64,000 nt of DNA. Origin: Pseudomonas profundi (lineage in GTDB: Bacteria > Pseudomonadota > Gammaproteobacteria > Pseudomonadales > Pseudomonadaceae). The DNA lies in assembly GCF_008638305.1 (NCBI RefSeq), contig NZ_VTPZ01000004.1, positions 158,749-222,748 of the forward strand, in the 5' to 3' direction. Position 1 is the first letter of the stretch, and each line of letters starts with the position of its first letter. Below the pieces are notes generated by a model that worked only from the letters and a program-made list of their open reading frames with translations, was not told where the DNA came from and searched no databases. The translations under genes and the position numbers were made by a program. This document shows, in pieces, positions 56,194 to 64,000 of the stretch.

Positions 56194-58413
56194 TCAGGCC
56201 TGCTGCGCGCCTTTCGCCGTCTCCGCCTCGGCGCGGGCTTGCAGCACCCTGTCCGCATCATCCCGTAGCTGAGCAGCCAGATTGCATGCCAGGTCAAGCC
56301 GTCGCACTATCCATGGCGACAGGTCATAACCAAACGGATCAGTCTGCGGCAGGTCGGTCGGCCAGTTTGTTATCGAGGGCGCGTTGGCAGGTGATTGCGG
56401 CTCGCTGGCGGTCAGCAGACTTTCGATAATGGCCGATGCGCGTTGCAGCGGCTCGCGCGTAGGTTCCTGATCCATATTGCGCCGCCGCATCAGCATGGTC
56501 TTGACCACGGCAAGCTGCGCCAGCAGGTTGTGACCATGGATCAGCAGGCTTTCCAGTGCTTCAAGCGGAGGACGCACTGCGCGGGGCTCCGACAGAGAGC
56601 GTCGCGTAGCCTGCGCCAGCGCTGACAAACTGTCATAGGCTTCGCGCCGGGCGAGGCGCCATTCGAGCTCGGGTTCGTCGTCCACCGCCTCCAGCTGCCC
56701 CAGGTTCAGCGCTGTCCGGGCATGCCGCGCCTGCGCGGCCATGGTTCGGGCTACCAGCGCCGGTATCTGGTTGCGCTCCCAGGAGGGCAATACGTAACTG
56801 AATGCCCAGGCGATGCCGGTTCCGATCAGGGTGTCGGCCAGACGTTCGAAAACGTTGATTGCAGGTGCCATGCCGCCGCTGAGCAGATGCGCCTGAACCA
56901 GGCTCAACACCGTGGCCGAGACCGCGGTAATCAGGTAACGCTTTATCGCAAAGGAATGCGAGATCGCCTGCGCGACAGGGACGATGACCAGCAGCAATAA
57001 CGCTGGCGCCTGGGTCGAGAGGATCAGAGCGGCCAGTACGCAGCCCAACGCGGTGCCGGCTACCCGGCTATTTCGTCTTTCAAGCGTGTGCGCGAGACTG
57101 CCGCGCAATACCACGACCACCGCCAGCAGTATCCAGTAATCGTGCGTAGCCCAGGGCAGCGCCAGGGCGATCAGATAGGCCGTGCCCACTGCCAGTGCGG
57201 CGCGAATGGCATGGCGTAGCGGCGGCGCGTCCCAATGCCAGAGCATGGTGAAGGGTTTCCACGACCAGGAGGTCGGGCTGACGAAGAGTTGCCAGGCGGT
57301 GCGTACTACGGTCAGGTCGGGCGCCGTTTCGCCACGGGTCAGCCCGTTCAGGTGTAACACTTCATCGCTTATATTGCCGATACGGTTGCCGATCGCACGC
57401 GACATCGCTGTTGCCGGAGGCATAGGGCCTGGCGCCATTTCTTCTTCCAGTTCACCGCCGAGTCTGGCCAATTGCGGGCGTTGATCCGCGAACCGGCGCG
57501 GTTGGCGACCGGTCAGCAGCGCGTCGGCAATGGCTTCCACCGCTTGCGCCTGTTCCATCAACAGCTCGCGAAGCTGATGAAAGACCGGGGCATGCCCGGG
57601 CACTGACCGCAGCGTGTCCAGATCCAGTTCGCTGGCAAGTAGATGATCACGTATTTCCAGCGAGCGCAGCAGCATTGCCGCGAGTTGCTGCCGGCGCGGG
57701 GTACGCGGTGATTCCAGGATAAGGTCCCGTGCAGCCTGCAGCTGATCAGCCAGGGCAGCCTGTTGCTGCATCAATTGTCCCGGCAACACCGGTAGTTGAC
57801 CCAGCGCATCTGCCGGCACGAAACGCCGGGCCTGCGTGTGCATCATGGTGCTGAGTGAAAGCAGCGCCTCGGCGAGAATCTGCGCGCGATATCGGCTATT
57901 GAGCCCTATGTTGGCTAGCGTCGAATAGACGATGTAAAGGGCGGAGCCCAGGGCGAAATACAAGCAGGTCGACAAAAACCCGGCACTCTGTGGATGCGCG
58001 GCCACCGCCATTGAGAAAATCATTGAGAACATGATCGAAATGACAATGGGCAGGCCGCGCTTGCCCCAGGCGCCGGCCAGAAAAGCGCAAAAGGTCGCGG
58101 GCACCAGTAACAGACCAAGCCACAACGGATCATCCTGCACTGCCTGCATGCTGGCGAACAGCGGTAGGCCAATCAAGGCGGTGGGTAAAAGCGTCAGGAA
58201 TTTACCCCGGCGGGGCGCCGCGTGGTCGGTTGGGATACATACGATCGCCCCGACTGCAGCGACGGAGCCAGCGTAGGGGCCGATCAGCAGATAAGCGCTT
58301 CCGGCGATCAGCATCAGGCCGAAGCCGGCGGAAACGCCAGTCAATACGTAGGAGCTGAGGATGGTACGCAGGATAGCCCTTGGAAGTTCCCGGACGGGTG
58401 CGATGCGCGGCAC
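56194..58413 (-). CDS. FUSC-family inner-membrane protein (AaeB/YccS-like efflux pump)
   Basis: 739 residues in two similar halves: about five membrane helices (residues 20-170), a long soluble region (170-390), five more helices (400-530, with ATHDYWILLAVVVVLRGSLA and AGTALGCVLAALILSTQ) and a soluble tail. This is the fusaric-acid-resistance / aromatic-acid-efflux layout. The membrane-fusion partner normally adjacent to aaeB is not present, so either it works alone like YccS or its partner is elsewhere. Confidence 0.88.
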   Translation of the reverse strand: MPRIAPVRELPRAILRTILSSYVLTGVSAGFGLMLIAGSAYLLIGPYAGSVAAVGAIVCIPTDHAAPRRGKFLTLLPTALIGLPLFASMQAVQDDPLWLGLLLVPATFCAFLAGAWGKRGLPIVISIMFSMIFSMAVAAHPQSAGFLSTCLYFALGSALYIVYSTLANIGLNSRYRAQILAEALLSLSTMMHTQARRFVPADALGQLPVLPGQLMQQQAALADQLQAARDLILESPRTPRRQQLAAMLLRSLEIRDHLLASELDLDTLRSVPGHAPVFHQLRELLMEQAQAVEAIADALLTGRQPRRFADQRPQLARLGGELEEEMAPGPMPPATAMSRAIGNRIGNISDEVLHLNGLTRGETAPDLTVVRTAWQLFVSPTSWSWKPFTMLWHWDAPPLRHAIRAALAVGTAYLIALALPWATHDYWILLAVVVVLRGSLAHTLERRNSRVAGTALGCVLAALILSTQAPALLLLVIVPVAQAISHSFAIKRYLITAVSATVLSLVQAHLLSGGMAPAINVFERLADTLIGTGIAWAFSYVLPSWERNQIPALVARTMAAQARHARTALNLGQLEAVDDEPELEWRLARREAYDSLSALAQATRRSLSEPRAVRPPLEALESLLIHGHNLLAQLAVVKTMLMRRRNMDQEPTREPLQRASAIIESLLTASEPQSPANAPSITNWPTDLPQTDPFGYDLSPWIVRRLDLACNLAAQLRDDADRVLQARAEAETAKGAQQA

Positions 58414-58565
58414 TGGTTCGCCTTGTAATGCTGGGTGATGGTGTTCAGTGTAGACGACCGATCGGGCATTCGGTCACATGCTGCGGGCGGGGCTTGAGCG
58501 CCTGGCCAGAGAGCTGGATGGGTCGTCGGGGCGTCCAAACAGGCCTGGTCAGCTCGCGCCGGACA

Positions 58566-59438
58566 TTAGTCTTCGTCAGACTTTTGCCGGCTCTTGGCAG
58601 TGTAATCATGCTCTGCGAATACCTCGGCGAGTATCGCCTGCTCGATGAAGCTGCGCTCGCCGGACCGGGCAGGAATGCGCACTATCAGATGCAGTTCGCT
58701 GGCGGTGGGGAGTTGTATCGACACGCGCGGATCCACCGTAGGGACATCGAGCCCACGGTGTTCGGTCAACCGCTTCATGTGCCGGCGTGCCTTGTCCAGG
58801 TAGGGTTGGCAATGTTTGTCGGCACAAGCCCGCAGCGCCTGCTGAGCCTCGCGCCAGTTGTCCTCCCGCTTGAAGGGCACGGTGAACACATGAATGACGA
58901 AATCGTGGGTGTAACTTTCATTGATGACCGGCTCGGAGACGAACAGCGCATTGGGAATTACTGCCATCCGGCCGGTACGCTGGTGGGTGAGCCGTCCCGG
59001 TCCTACCTCAAGGATGGTGGTGGCCAGCAGGTTCTGGTCGATGACGTCACCGCGGAAATCCTTGACCTGGATACGGTCGCCAATCTGAAAGGAGCGTGCG
59101 CCGGACTTCAGCAATGAGCCGGTAAAACACAGAATAAGTTCCTTGGTAGCGACCACAAAGGCCACTGCGATCGCGACAATGGACAGCGCCAGCGTGCGCA
59201 ACTCCTCGCCCCAGATCATGACCAGTCCCATCAGCATCAACAGGATCAGTCCGTTGCGCGTCTGCACTATCCATTTGCGACGCAGTTCGGGGGCAAGTAC
59301 GGCGCGACGGATGAACCGCGCCGAGATGGCGCGTAGAACAACTATGCTCACCAGCAGGATGCCGGTGCTGATCAGCAGGCTCAAAAAGCTGTCGGTAACC
59401 CGGATGCTGGTCAGGTATAAACCGATTTGTTCGATCAT
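58566..59438 (-). CDS. MscS-family mechanosensitive ion channel
   Basis: 290 residues. Three to four N-terminal helices, the pore helix around residues 85-110 (LALSIVAIAVAFVVATKELI), then the beta domain FQIGDRIQVKDFRGDVID near residue 140. The canonical glycine-alanine packing of the MscS pore is only partly kept (VAIAVAFVVATKE), so gating may differ. A soluble C-terminus of about 110 residues follows. Role in osmotic down-shock is a family assumption. Confidence 0.87.
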   Translation of the reverse strand: MIEQIGLYLTSIRVTDSFLSLLISTGILLVSIVVLRAISARFIRRAVLAPELRRKWIVQTRNGLILLMLMGLVMIWGEELRTLALSIVAIAVAFVVATKELILCFTGSLLKSGARSFQIGDRIQVKDFRGDVIDQNLLATTILEVGPGRLTHQRTGRMAVIPNALFVSEPVINESYTHDFVIHVFTVPFKREDNWREAQQALRACADKHCQPYLDKARRHMKRLTEHRGLDVPTVDPRVSIQLPTASELHLIVRIPARSGERSFIEQAILAEVFAEHDYTAKSRQKSDED

Positions 59439-59476
59439 TCAGTGATTCTTCCGTGAGAATAGAGAGCGCGAGATTA

Positions 59477-60310
59477 TCAGATAGCGTTCAACGACGGCCC
59501 GATCAGTTCTTCGAGCTGTCGGTAGACGCCCGGGCACGCGACCAGGTAGGAATTGCCCTCAAGCAGACCTTCGCCCCTGAAGAAATCGTTGCGCAGGCCA
59601 CCCGCTTCGCGAACCAGCACCAGACCCGCCAGGCAATCCCAGCTTTTCAGGCGTGTTTCGTAATACCCGATCAGGCGGCCGGCGGCCACGTAAGCAGTCA
59701 TCAGCGCGCCTGAGCCATTGCGGTAGAACACACCGCCCTGTTCCAGCAGGCCGGCGAGAAACGGCAGAAAGTGTTCCTTGCCTTGCTGGTAAAAGGTTCC
59801 GACGCCCATCAGGCCTTCGCGCACGTGGCCGGCATCGCTTACCTGCAAGGGGGTATCGTTGACGAAAGCGCCCCGGCCCAGACAACCATGAAATAATTCG
59901 TCGTGATTCGGATCGGCGATCGCGCCCAGATAAGGCTCGCCATCAATCATCAGCCCGACCGATACGCACCAGGTATGCAGACCATTGACGAAACAGGCTG
60001 TGCCGTCAATCGGGTCGATTACCCATACGCAGCGGGCGTTGAGCGACGCCGAGCCGCTCTCTTCGCCGAGAAAGCCATCCTCGGGAAACGCTGCTTTCAG
60101 CTCGCCGCGAATGAAGTCCTCCAACTCACGGTCCGCCACGCTGACGACGTTCTGCCTGTCGCCCTCCTTGGTATCCACGACCAGGCTGCCGCGTTGGGCG
60201 TAGTATTTGACGCCCTGTTGTGCGGCTTGCTGTGCCAGTCGACGCGCAAGCGCATAACGCCCTTCAATATCGAGGCCGCTGGTGTCGGGGGTGGGCAGGT
60301 TCGGGTTCAT
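59477..60310 (-). CDS. Inositol-monophosphatase-family phosphatase (HisN/CysQ-like)
   Basis: 277 residues. The metal-site motifs are GEESGSASLN near residue 78, WVIDPIDGTACFVNG near residue 95, and SWDCLAGLVLVREAGG near residue 218. Members dephosphorylate inositol phosphates, 3'-phosphoadenosine phosphates or histidinol phosphate. The pattern DPIDGTACFVNGLHTWCVSV is closest to the histidinol-phosphatase branch, but this is not certain by eye. Confidence 0.88.
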   Translation of the reverse strand: MNPNLPTPDTSGLDIEGRYALARRLAQQAAQQGVKYYAQRGSLVVDTKEGDRQNVVSVADRELEDFIRGELKAAFPEDGFLGEESGSASLNARCVWVIDPIDGTACFVNGLHTWCVSVGLMIDGEPYLGAIADPNHDELFHGCLGRGAFVNDTPLQVSDAGHVREGLMGVGTFYQQGKEHFLPFLAGLLEQGGVFYRNGSGALMTAYVAAGRLIGYYETRLKSWDCLAGLVLVREAGGLRNDFFRGEGLLEGNSYLVACPGVYRQLEELIGPSLNAI

Positions 60311-60397
60311 GGCGTGCGTTCCTGAAGCGGTCGGAGCAGCAAGGGTACTGAAAAACGATGGGAAATATAACGGCGCGTTCGCCCATGGCTAGCCGTT

Positions 60398-60652
60398 TCA
60401 GGAGGGATCTGTTGCCGGAGCGTTCTTTTTAGTCCCGCGCAGGTTCATCAGGAACAGGCCGAGCTGCAGAATGATCAGCGCATATGCCTGAGCGTGCCAG
60501 CCCCAGGCGATCCATAGGGCATTACTCAGGATGAAGCAGAGAAAGCCCCAGTTGCGCTTTTTGCGCGATTGCGAACCGACCAGGTAGGCCGCGACCAGCG
60601 TCGCGAGCATCGCCGGCCATTGCAGAGAATCGATAAATGCATTGATATCCAT
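60398..60652 (-). CDS. Small membrane protein of unknown function
   Basis: 84 residues from the ATG at 60652, with three hydrophobic segments (LQWPAMLATLVAAYLVGS, GFLCFILSNALWIAWGWH and AQAYALIILQLGLFLMN) and a charged end. The arrangement resembles small half-transporter or YgaP-like membrane proteins, but I cannot name a family. Weak ribosome binding site. Confidence 0.6.
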   Translation of the reverse strand: MDINAFIDSLQWPAMLATLVAAYLVGSQSRKKRNWGFLCFILSNALWIAWGWHAQAYALIILQLGLFLMNLRGTKKNAPATDPS

Positions 60653-60815
60653 GACTTGTCTGACCGGGCCGCAAGCGAGACGTTCCGACCCAAGCGCCAA
60701 CTATGCCATGACCCCGAGCTATGGCGCGTCGCGTTCCATCTCGACCAGCCGTGTCGCAGGCGAGAGCCATGGCCGCGATGGCACCTGGCCCTCCATGGAT
60801 CCCCAGGATTGGAAC

Positions 60816-62648
60816 TTACTCCCGGTGCTCCTGCTTTTTCGCCTGGAGCTTTTTCTTCTCGGTATTGGGGCCTGTCAGGCTCAGCACTTTCCAGTCTTGT
60901 TCGGGTAGCAGGGCACTGTGCTCTGTCAGCACTTCTATGCGTCCCTTGGGTGAAATCGCAAACAGCGGAATGATGTCGCTGTGCGCGTGGAGCAGATCGT
61001 CGTAGCCGAACTCGTCAGTGAGTCGGGTCTCCCGAATCTGCCAACCCTTGCTCAGCAAGCTGGCGAATTTGCTGTAGCTCATGTCCTCGGTGAACAGGGT
61101 GTGGCCACGCTGTTTCGAACCCAGCTGATGTTTTTCCGCCGTCTCGGTTTGCGAGGCGGCCAGCAGCGTATAGATATTCCGGTCACCAAATTCGGTGCGG
61201 TACCGCATGCCGGCCACAACATTCATCGCCGGGTCAGGGGAGAGTGCGAGCAGCTTGCCCACGCCCACCAGATCCAGATGATGGTCTGCGTAACTGGAGA
61301 CTGGATTGGCAAAAAACGTAGGCAACCCGGCCATGCGCGCTTCGCGAATGTGCTCCCATTGCGAACCGGTCAGCATGACGCGAAACCCCTGCTGTTGCAG
61401 GGCCGCGCCAACAGCCCGGGCGACCGGATTGGCGCCGACGATCAGAAAGCCGCTCGGCGCTGGCTCGGCAACTTTAAGCAGCCTGGCGAGCCCGCGGGAG
61501 GTCGCGCTCTGCAATACCACGGTGCCAATAATGACAACGAATGTCAGCGGTACGAGAATTTCGGCACCCTCGTGCCCGGCTTCTTCCAGCCTGATGGCGA
61601 ACAGCGCCGATACCGCTGCGGCGACAATGCCGCGCGGTGCAATCCAGGACAACAGCGTCTTCTCGCGCCAGTTCAGGGTGGAGCCTATCGAGGACAGCCA
61701 GACCGATGCCGGGCGTGCAATAAACTGCATGATCAGCAACAGGATAATCGCCGCCCAGCCCAGCGAAGTGATGTCATCAAGGGTCAGTCTCGCGGCGAGC
61801 AGGATAAACAGGCCCGAAATCAGGACGACACTGAGATTTTCCTTGAAGTGCAGGATGTCATCGATATGCACATCCTTCTTGTTGGCCAGCCACATGCCCA
61901 TCAGCGTAACGGCCAGCAGCCCGGATTCGTGGGCGAAGGTGTCCGACACGCTGAACACTGTGGTGACCAGCGCCAGTGTTGCGAGGTTCTTCAGGTAGTC
62001 GGGTACCCACCCGCGTTGCAGAACCCAGCCCATGAACCAGCCGCCGAGCAGACCCAGAACAGTGCCGATCGCGATGGTCTGGAGAAAGGTAACAAACCCG
62101 TGCGCGATGCCGGATGCCTGACTTTGCGCCACGATAAATTCGTAAACCACGACCACCAGCAGCGCGCCGATCGGGTCGATAAGGATTCCTTCCCAACGCA
62201 GGATATTGGAGATATTAGCGTTGGGGCGCACCGTTCGAAGCATTGGCACTATCACCGTCGGGCCGGTAACCACGGTCAGCGCGCCGAACAGCACGCTCAG
62301 TTCCCAGCCAAGACCGAACAGAAAGTGTGCGGCCACCGCCACAATCGCCCAGGTCACGCCGGCACCAATCACCAACAATCGCCGAACCACCATCCGCTGC
62401 GTTCTGATTTCGCTCAGATCAAGCGTGAGGCTGCCCTCGAACAGGATCACCGCCACCGCCAGACTGATCAGCGGAAACAGCAGATCGCCGAGCAGTTCGT
62501 CTGGAGAGACCAGAGAGGTAAATGGACCAAGCACGATGCCGGCGGCAAGCAGGAACAGGATGGCTGGAAGCTTGACGCGCCAGGCAAACCACTGGCAGCC
62601 AAAAGCGATCAAGGCGATAAGCGCGAATGACAGGGTCGCGTTTGTCAA
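60816..62648 (-). CDS. CPA1-type cation:proton antiporter with NAD-binding domain
   Basis: 610 residues. Twelve or so membrane helices in the first 400 residues, with VVTGPTVIVPMLRTVRPNAN near residue 130 and WEGILIDPIGALLVVVVYEF near residue 155 (the ND-type ion site is ID here). A TrkA-N-like Rossmann region follows (GFLIVGANPVARAVGAALQQ near residue 400). It exchanges Na+ or K+ for H+ and may be gated by a nucleotide. It stands alone on its strand. Confidence 0.9.
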   Translation of the reverse strand: MTNATLSFALIALIAFGCQWFAWRVKLPAILFLLAAGIVLGPFTSLVSPDELLGDLLFPLISLAVAVILFEGSLTLDLSEIRTQRMVVRRLLVIGAGVTWAIVAVAAHFLFGLGWELSVLFGALTVVTGPTVIVPMLRTVRPNANISNILRWEGILIDPIGALLVVVVYEFIVAQSQASGIAHGFVTFLQTIAIGTVLGLLGGWFMGWVLQRGWVPDYLKNLATLALVTTVFSVSDTFAHESGLLAVTLMGMWLANKKDVHIDDILHFKENLSVVLISGLFILLAARLTLDDITSLGWAAIILLLIMQFIARPASVWLSSIGSTLNWREKTLLSWIAPRGIVAAAVSALFAIRLEEAGHEGAEILVPLTFVVIIGTVVLQSATSRGLARLLKVAEPAPSGFLIVGANPVARAVGAALQQQGFRVMLTGSQWEHIREARMAGLPTFFANPVSSYADHHLDLVGVGKLLALSPDPAMNVVAGMRYRTEFGDRNIYTLLAASQTETAEKHQLGSKQRGHTLFTEDMSYSKFASLLSKGWQIRETRLTDEFGYDDLLHAHSDIIPLFAISPKGRIEVLTEHSALLPEQDWKVLSLTGPNTEKKKLQAKKQEHRE

Positions 62649-62801
62649 AGGGGTATCCTTGCTGTTGATTATTTGATGCTGCCCCCGAGCGGGCCGGCGT
62701 TTCGATAGACCTGTCGAGTGGCGAAGTGCCCAGCAAGTTTCAATCTGATAATCAGTTTTTTGGCGTGGCCGGTCCCGCGGCCGTTATGAGATACACCCGC
62801 G

Positions 62802-63245
62802 CTAGTAGAACCAGCCGGTTCTGAACGAAACGCCAACGACTACAAACAGCACCCCGATAAAGGTGACCGGGATGATGTGCCAGGCCATGGACACCAGCTT
62901 TCCTTCATTCAGGTTGGGGATGACCCGCAGTCGCGCATCCAATGCGAACGCGGCGGTCGTTGCCAGCAATAGCAATTTGACGCCGACCAGCCGTCCGGCG
63001 ACATCTCCCGGGTCGATCCAACGAGCCGGATCCGGCACCAGTCGGTAAGCCAGCATCAGCCCGGTAATGATCTGGATGATCAGCGCGGGCAGGCCGATCC
63101 GCTCATACGCCGACTCGAAGCGCATTAGCTCGGCGGGGCTCCGTTCGCGTAATACCCTTGGAAGTATGGTGAACGCCAGGATCAGATGCCCGCCGGTCCA
63201 GACTGTTGCGCCAAGAATATGCAGAAGTATCAGAATGCCGTACAT
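62802..63245 (-). CDS. CopD-like four-helix membrane protein
   Basis: 147 residues from the ATG at 63245 (a TTG farther upstream is less likely). Four membrane helices with histidines at conserved places: LLHILGATVWTGGHLILAF near the start and SMAWHIIPVTFIG near residue 120. This is the pattern of CopD-domain and related haem- or copper-associated membrane proteins. No copper resistance genes are adjacent. Confidence 0.7.
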   Translation of the reverse strand: MYGILILLHILGATVWTGGHLILAFTILPRVLRERSPAELMRFESAYERIGLPALIIQIITGLMLAYRLVPDPARWIDPGDVAGRLVGVKLLLLATTAAFALDARLRVIPNLNEGKLVSMAWHIIPVTFIGVLFVVVGVSFRTGWFY

Positions 63246-63468
63246 GTCATCAGAATCCAGGTTGATGTCGTTTGAGGCGCACAACGTGCATTATCCGGCG
63301 CTTCCGGGGCTGGGCTTGCACGGGCGCGTGTGAGCACTACAGGTAACTCGTCGGGCAAGCGGTCTACTTCGCGGGTTCCAGCTAGTGATATCCATATCCT
63401 GATCTAGAGTGGTGGTTAGGGAACAGACCCTGATGCAGTCCTCATAGAAGATATCGGATGTCTTGATC

Positions 63469-64000
63469 ATGATGGCCAACAATAACAATATCCAAAGCAT
63501 TGTGCCGAAAGTGAATGCCTCGCGGTTGATCCTGATCTCCTCCGGCGCGCTGCTTGGTAATACCATCAAGCACTACCTGCAGGGCGAGGGGTATTGCACG
63601 CTGGTTCAGCAACCCGAGCAGGTCCGGCGATGTCGATGTGACCTGGTGTTGCTGGATGCCGGTAGCTATTCCCGCGAGCGATGCCTTGCGGTCTTTCCGC
63701 TGGTAGACGCGACGCCTGTTGCACTCATCAATACGCATGAAACGCTGGCCAGCGACCTGCTCAAGCTACATCCGCACATCCGGGGCGTGTTTTACCCCGG
63801 CAGCAATCGTGAACAGATCCTCAGGGGCACGCAGGCGATCCTCGGCGGTGGTGACTGGCTGCCCCGAAACCTGATGCAGCAATTGGTCGATTGCTACCGA
63901 CAGCTGAATCACTCTTCGACAGCAATCGCTTCGCTCAGTGCACGCGAGATTCAGGTACTGGCCCTGGCCGGGCGTGGACTATCCAACGCGGATATCGCCG
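63469..64000 (+). CDS. LuxR/CsgD-type transcriptional regulator (3' partial)
   Basis: Starts at ATGATGGCC and is cut by the right edge after about 177 codons. The first 130 residues resemble the unusual receiver-like domain of CsgD (NASRLILISSGALLGNTIKH, then CRCDLVLLDAGS), without a clear phosphorylation pocket. The end, SLSAREIQVLALAGRGLSNA, is the beginning of the LuxR helix-turn-helix. CsgD-type proteins control biofilm matrix genes; here targets are unknown. The ribosome binding site is poor. Confidence 0.85.
   Translation, partial: MMANNNNIQSIVPKVNASRLILISSGALLGNTIKHYLQGEGYCTLVQQPEQVRRCRCDLVLLDAGSYSRERCLAVFPLVDATPVALINTHETLASDLLKLHPHIRGVFYPGSNREQILRGTQAILGGGDWLPRNLMQQLVDCYRQLNHSSTAIASLSAREIQVLALAGRGLSNADIA

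Noticed and set aside
60981-62630. A 549-codon plus-strand open frame opposite the antiporter gene
   Set aside because: It is Q-, R- and H-rich and mirrors the hydrophobic codons of the antiporter on the other strand, as expected for a shadow frame.

Overview
The window reads as chromosomal DNA of a gamma-proteobacterium of the Pseudomonadaceae, most like the Halopseudomonas / Pseudomonas pertucinogena lineage. This rests on gene order and protein character: a metF-ahcY-metK block next to tkt-epd-pgk-fba, RhlE and DbpA helicases, a divergent gcdR-gcdH pair, and high-GC coding sequence with short gaps. Genus assignment is an inference; no rRNA, tRNA, CRISPR array, prophage or insertion sequence was seen.

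Layout. 1-3.55 kb: the end of an iron-siderophore ABC importer operon (binding protein cut by the left edge, two FecCD-type permeases, ATPase). 3.55-4.45 kb: a gene-poor, partly AT-rich stretch with one doubtful ORF. 4.45-8.93 kb: a compact accessory cluster of unknown substrate (SDR dehydrogenase, two SnoaL/NTF2-like proteins, a DUF1329 exported protein, a zinc-free MDR reductase). 8.94-11.3 kb: a LysR regulator divergent from glutaryl-CoA dehydrogenase. 11.4-14.6 kb: universal stress protein, DUF3617 protein, RhlE. 14.7-20.1 kb: the activated-methyl cycle (metF, ahcY, metK) with two S-adenosylhomocysteine-type control devices: a SAH riboswitch before ahcY and an ArsR-methyltransferase (SahR-like) regulator overlapping metK, preceded by a perfect 24-bp palindrome. 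20.2-25.9 kb: tkt-epd-pgk-fba. 26-33.6 kb: small conserved proteins, a PQQ-type sugar dehydrogenase, a repeat-rich gap, a quinone-oxidoreductase-like MDR, an SLC13 permease and DbpA. 34-36 kb: a response regulator with a CheC-type domain, overlapping a PAS-GGDEF diguanylate cyclase.

36.4-43.8 kb: an Lnt-like acyltransferase paralogue, a HI0933-family flavoprotein, a SpoU methylase, an RRM protein overlapping a VF530 protein, a histidine-rich membrane protein, a lipid kinase / phosphoesterase pair and a YbiI-type zinc finger. 43.9-51.5 kb: a carbohydrate block with a short glucan-phosphorylase-like protein that lacks the usual PLP lysine, and a PfkB kinase overlapping a GH65 disaccharide phosphorylase. 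51.7-54 kb: an NfeD protease with a slipin. 54-64 kb: a STAS-like protein, a 2-oxoglutarate-dioxygenase-like protein, an SDR, a FUSC exporter, an MscS channel, an inositol-phosphatase-family enzyme, a proton antiporter, a CopD-like membrane protein, and a CsgD/LuxR-type regulator cut by the right edge.

The most interesting material is the dual SAH sensing, the Lys-to-Thr phosphorylase homologue near a GH65/kinase operon, the unassigned SDR/DUF1329/SnoaL cluster, and the polytopic histidine-rich protein with an AT-rich palindrome upstream. I did not find an obviously new defence or mobile system. Starts were moved inward from the longest ORF wherever a Shine-Dalgarno sequence, a signal peptide or the family length argued for it.
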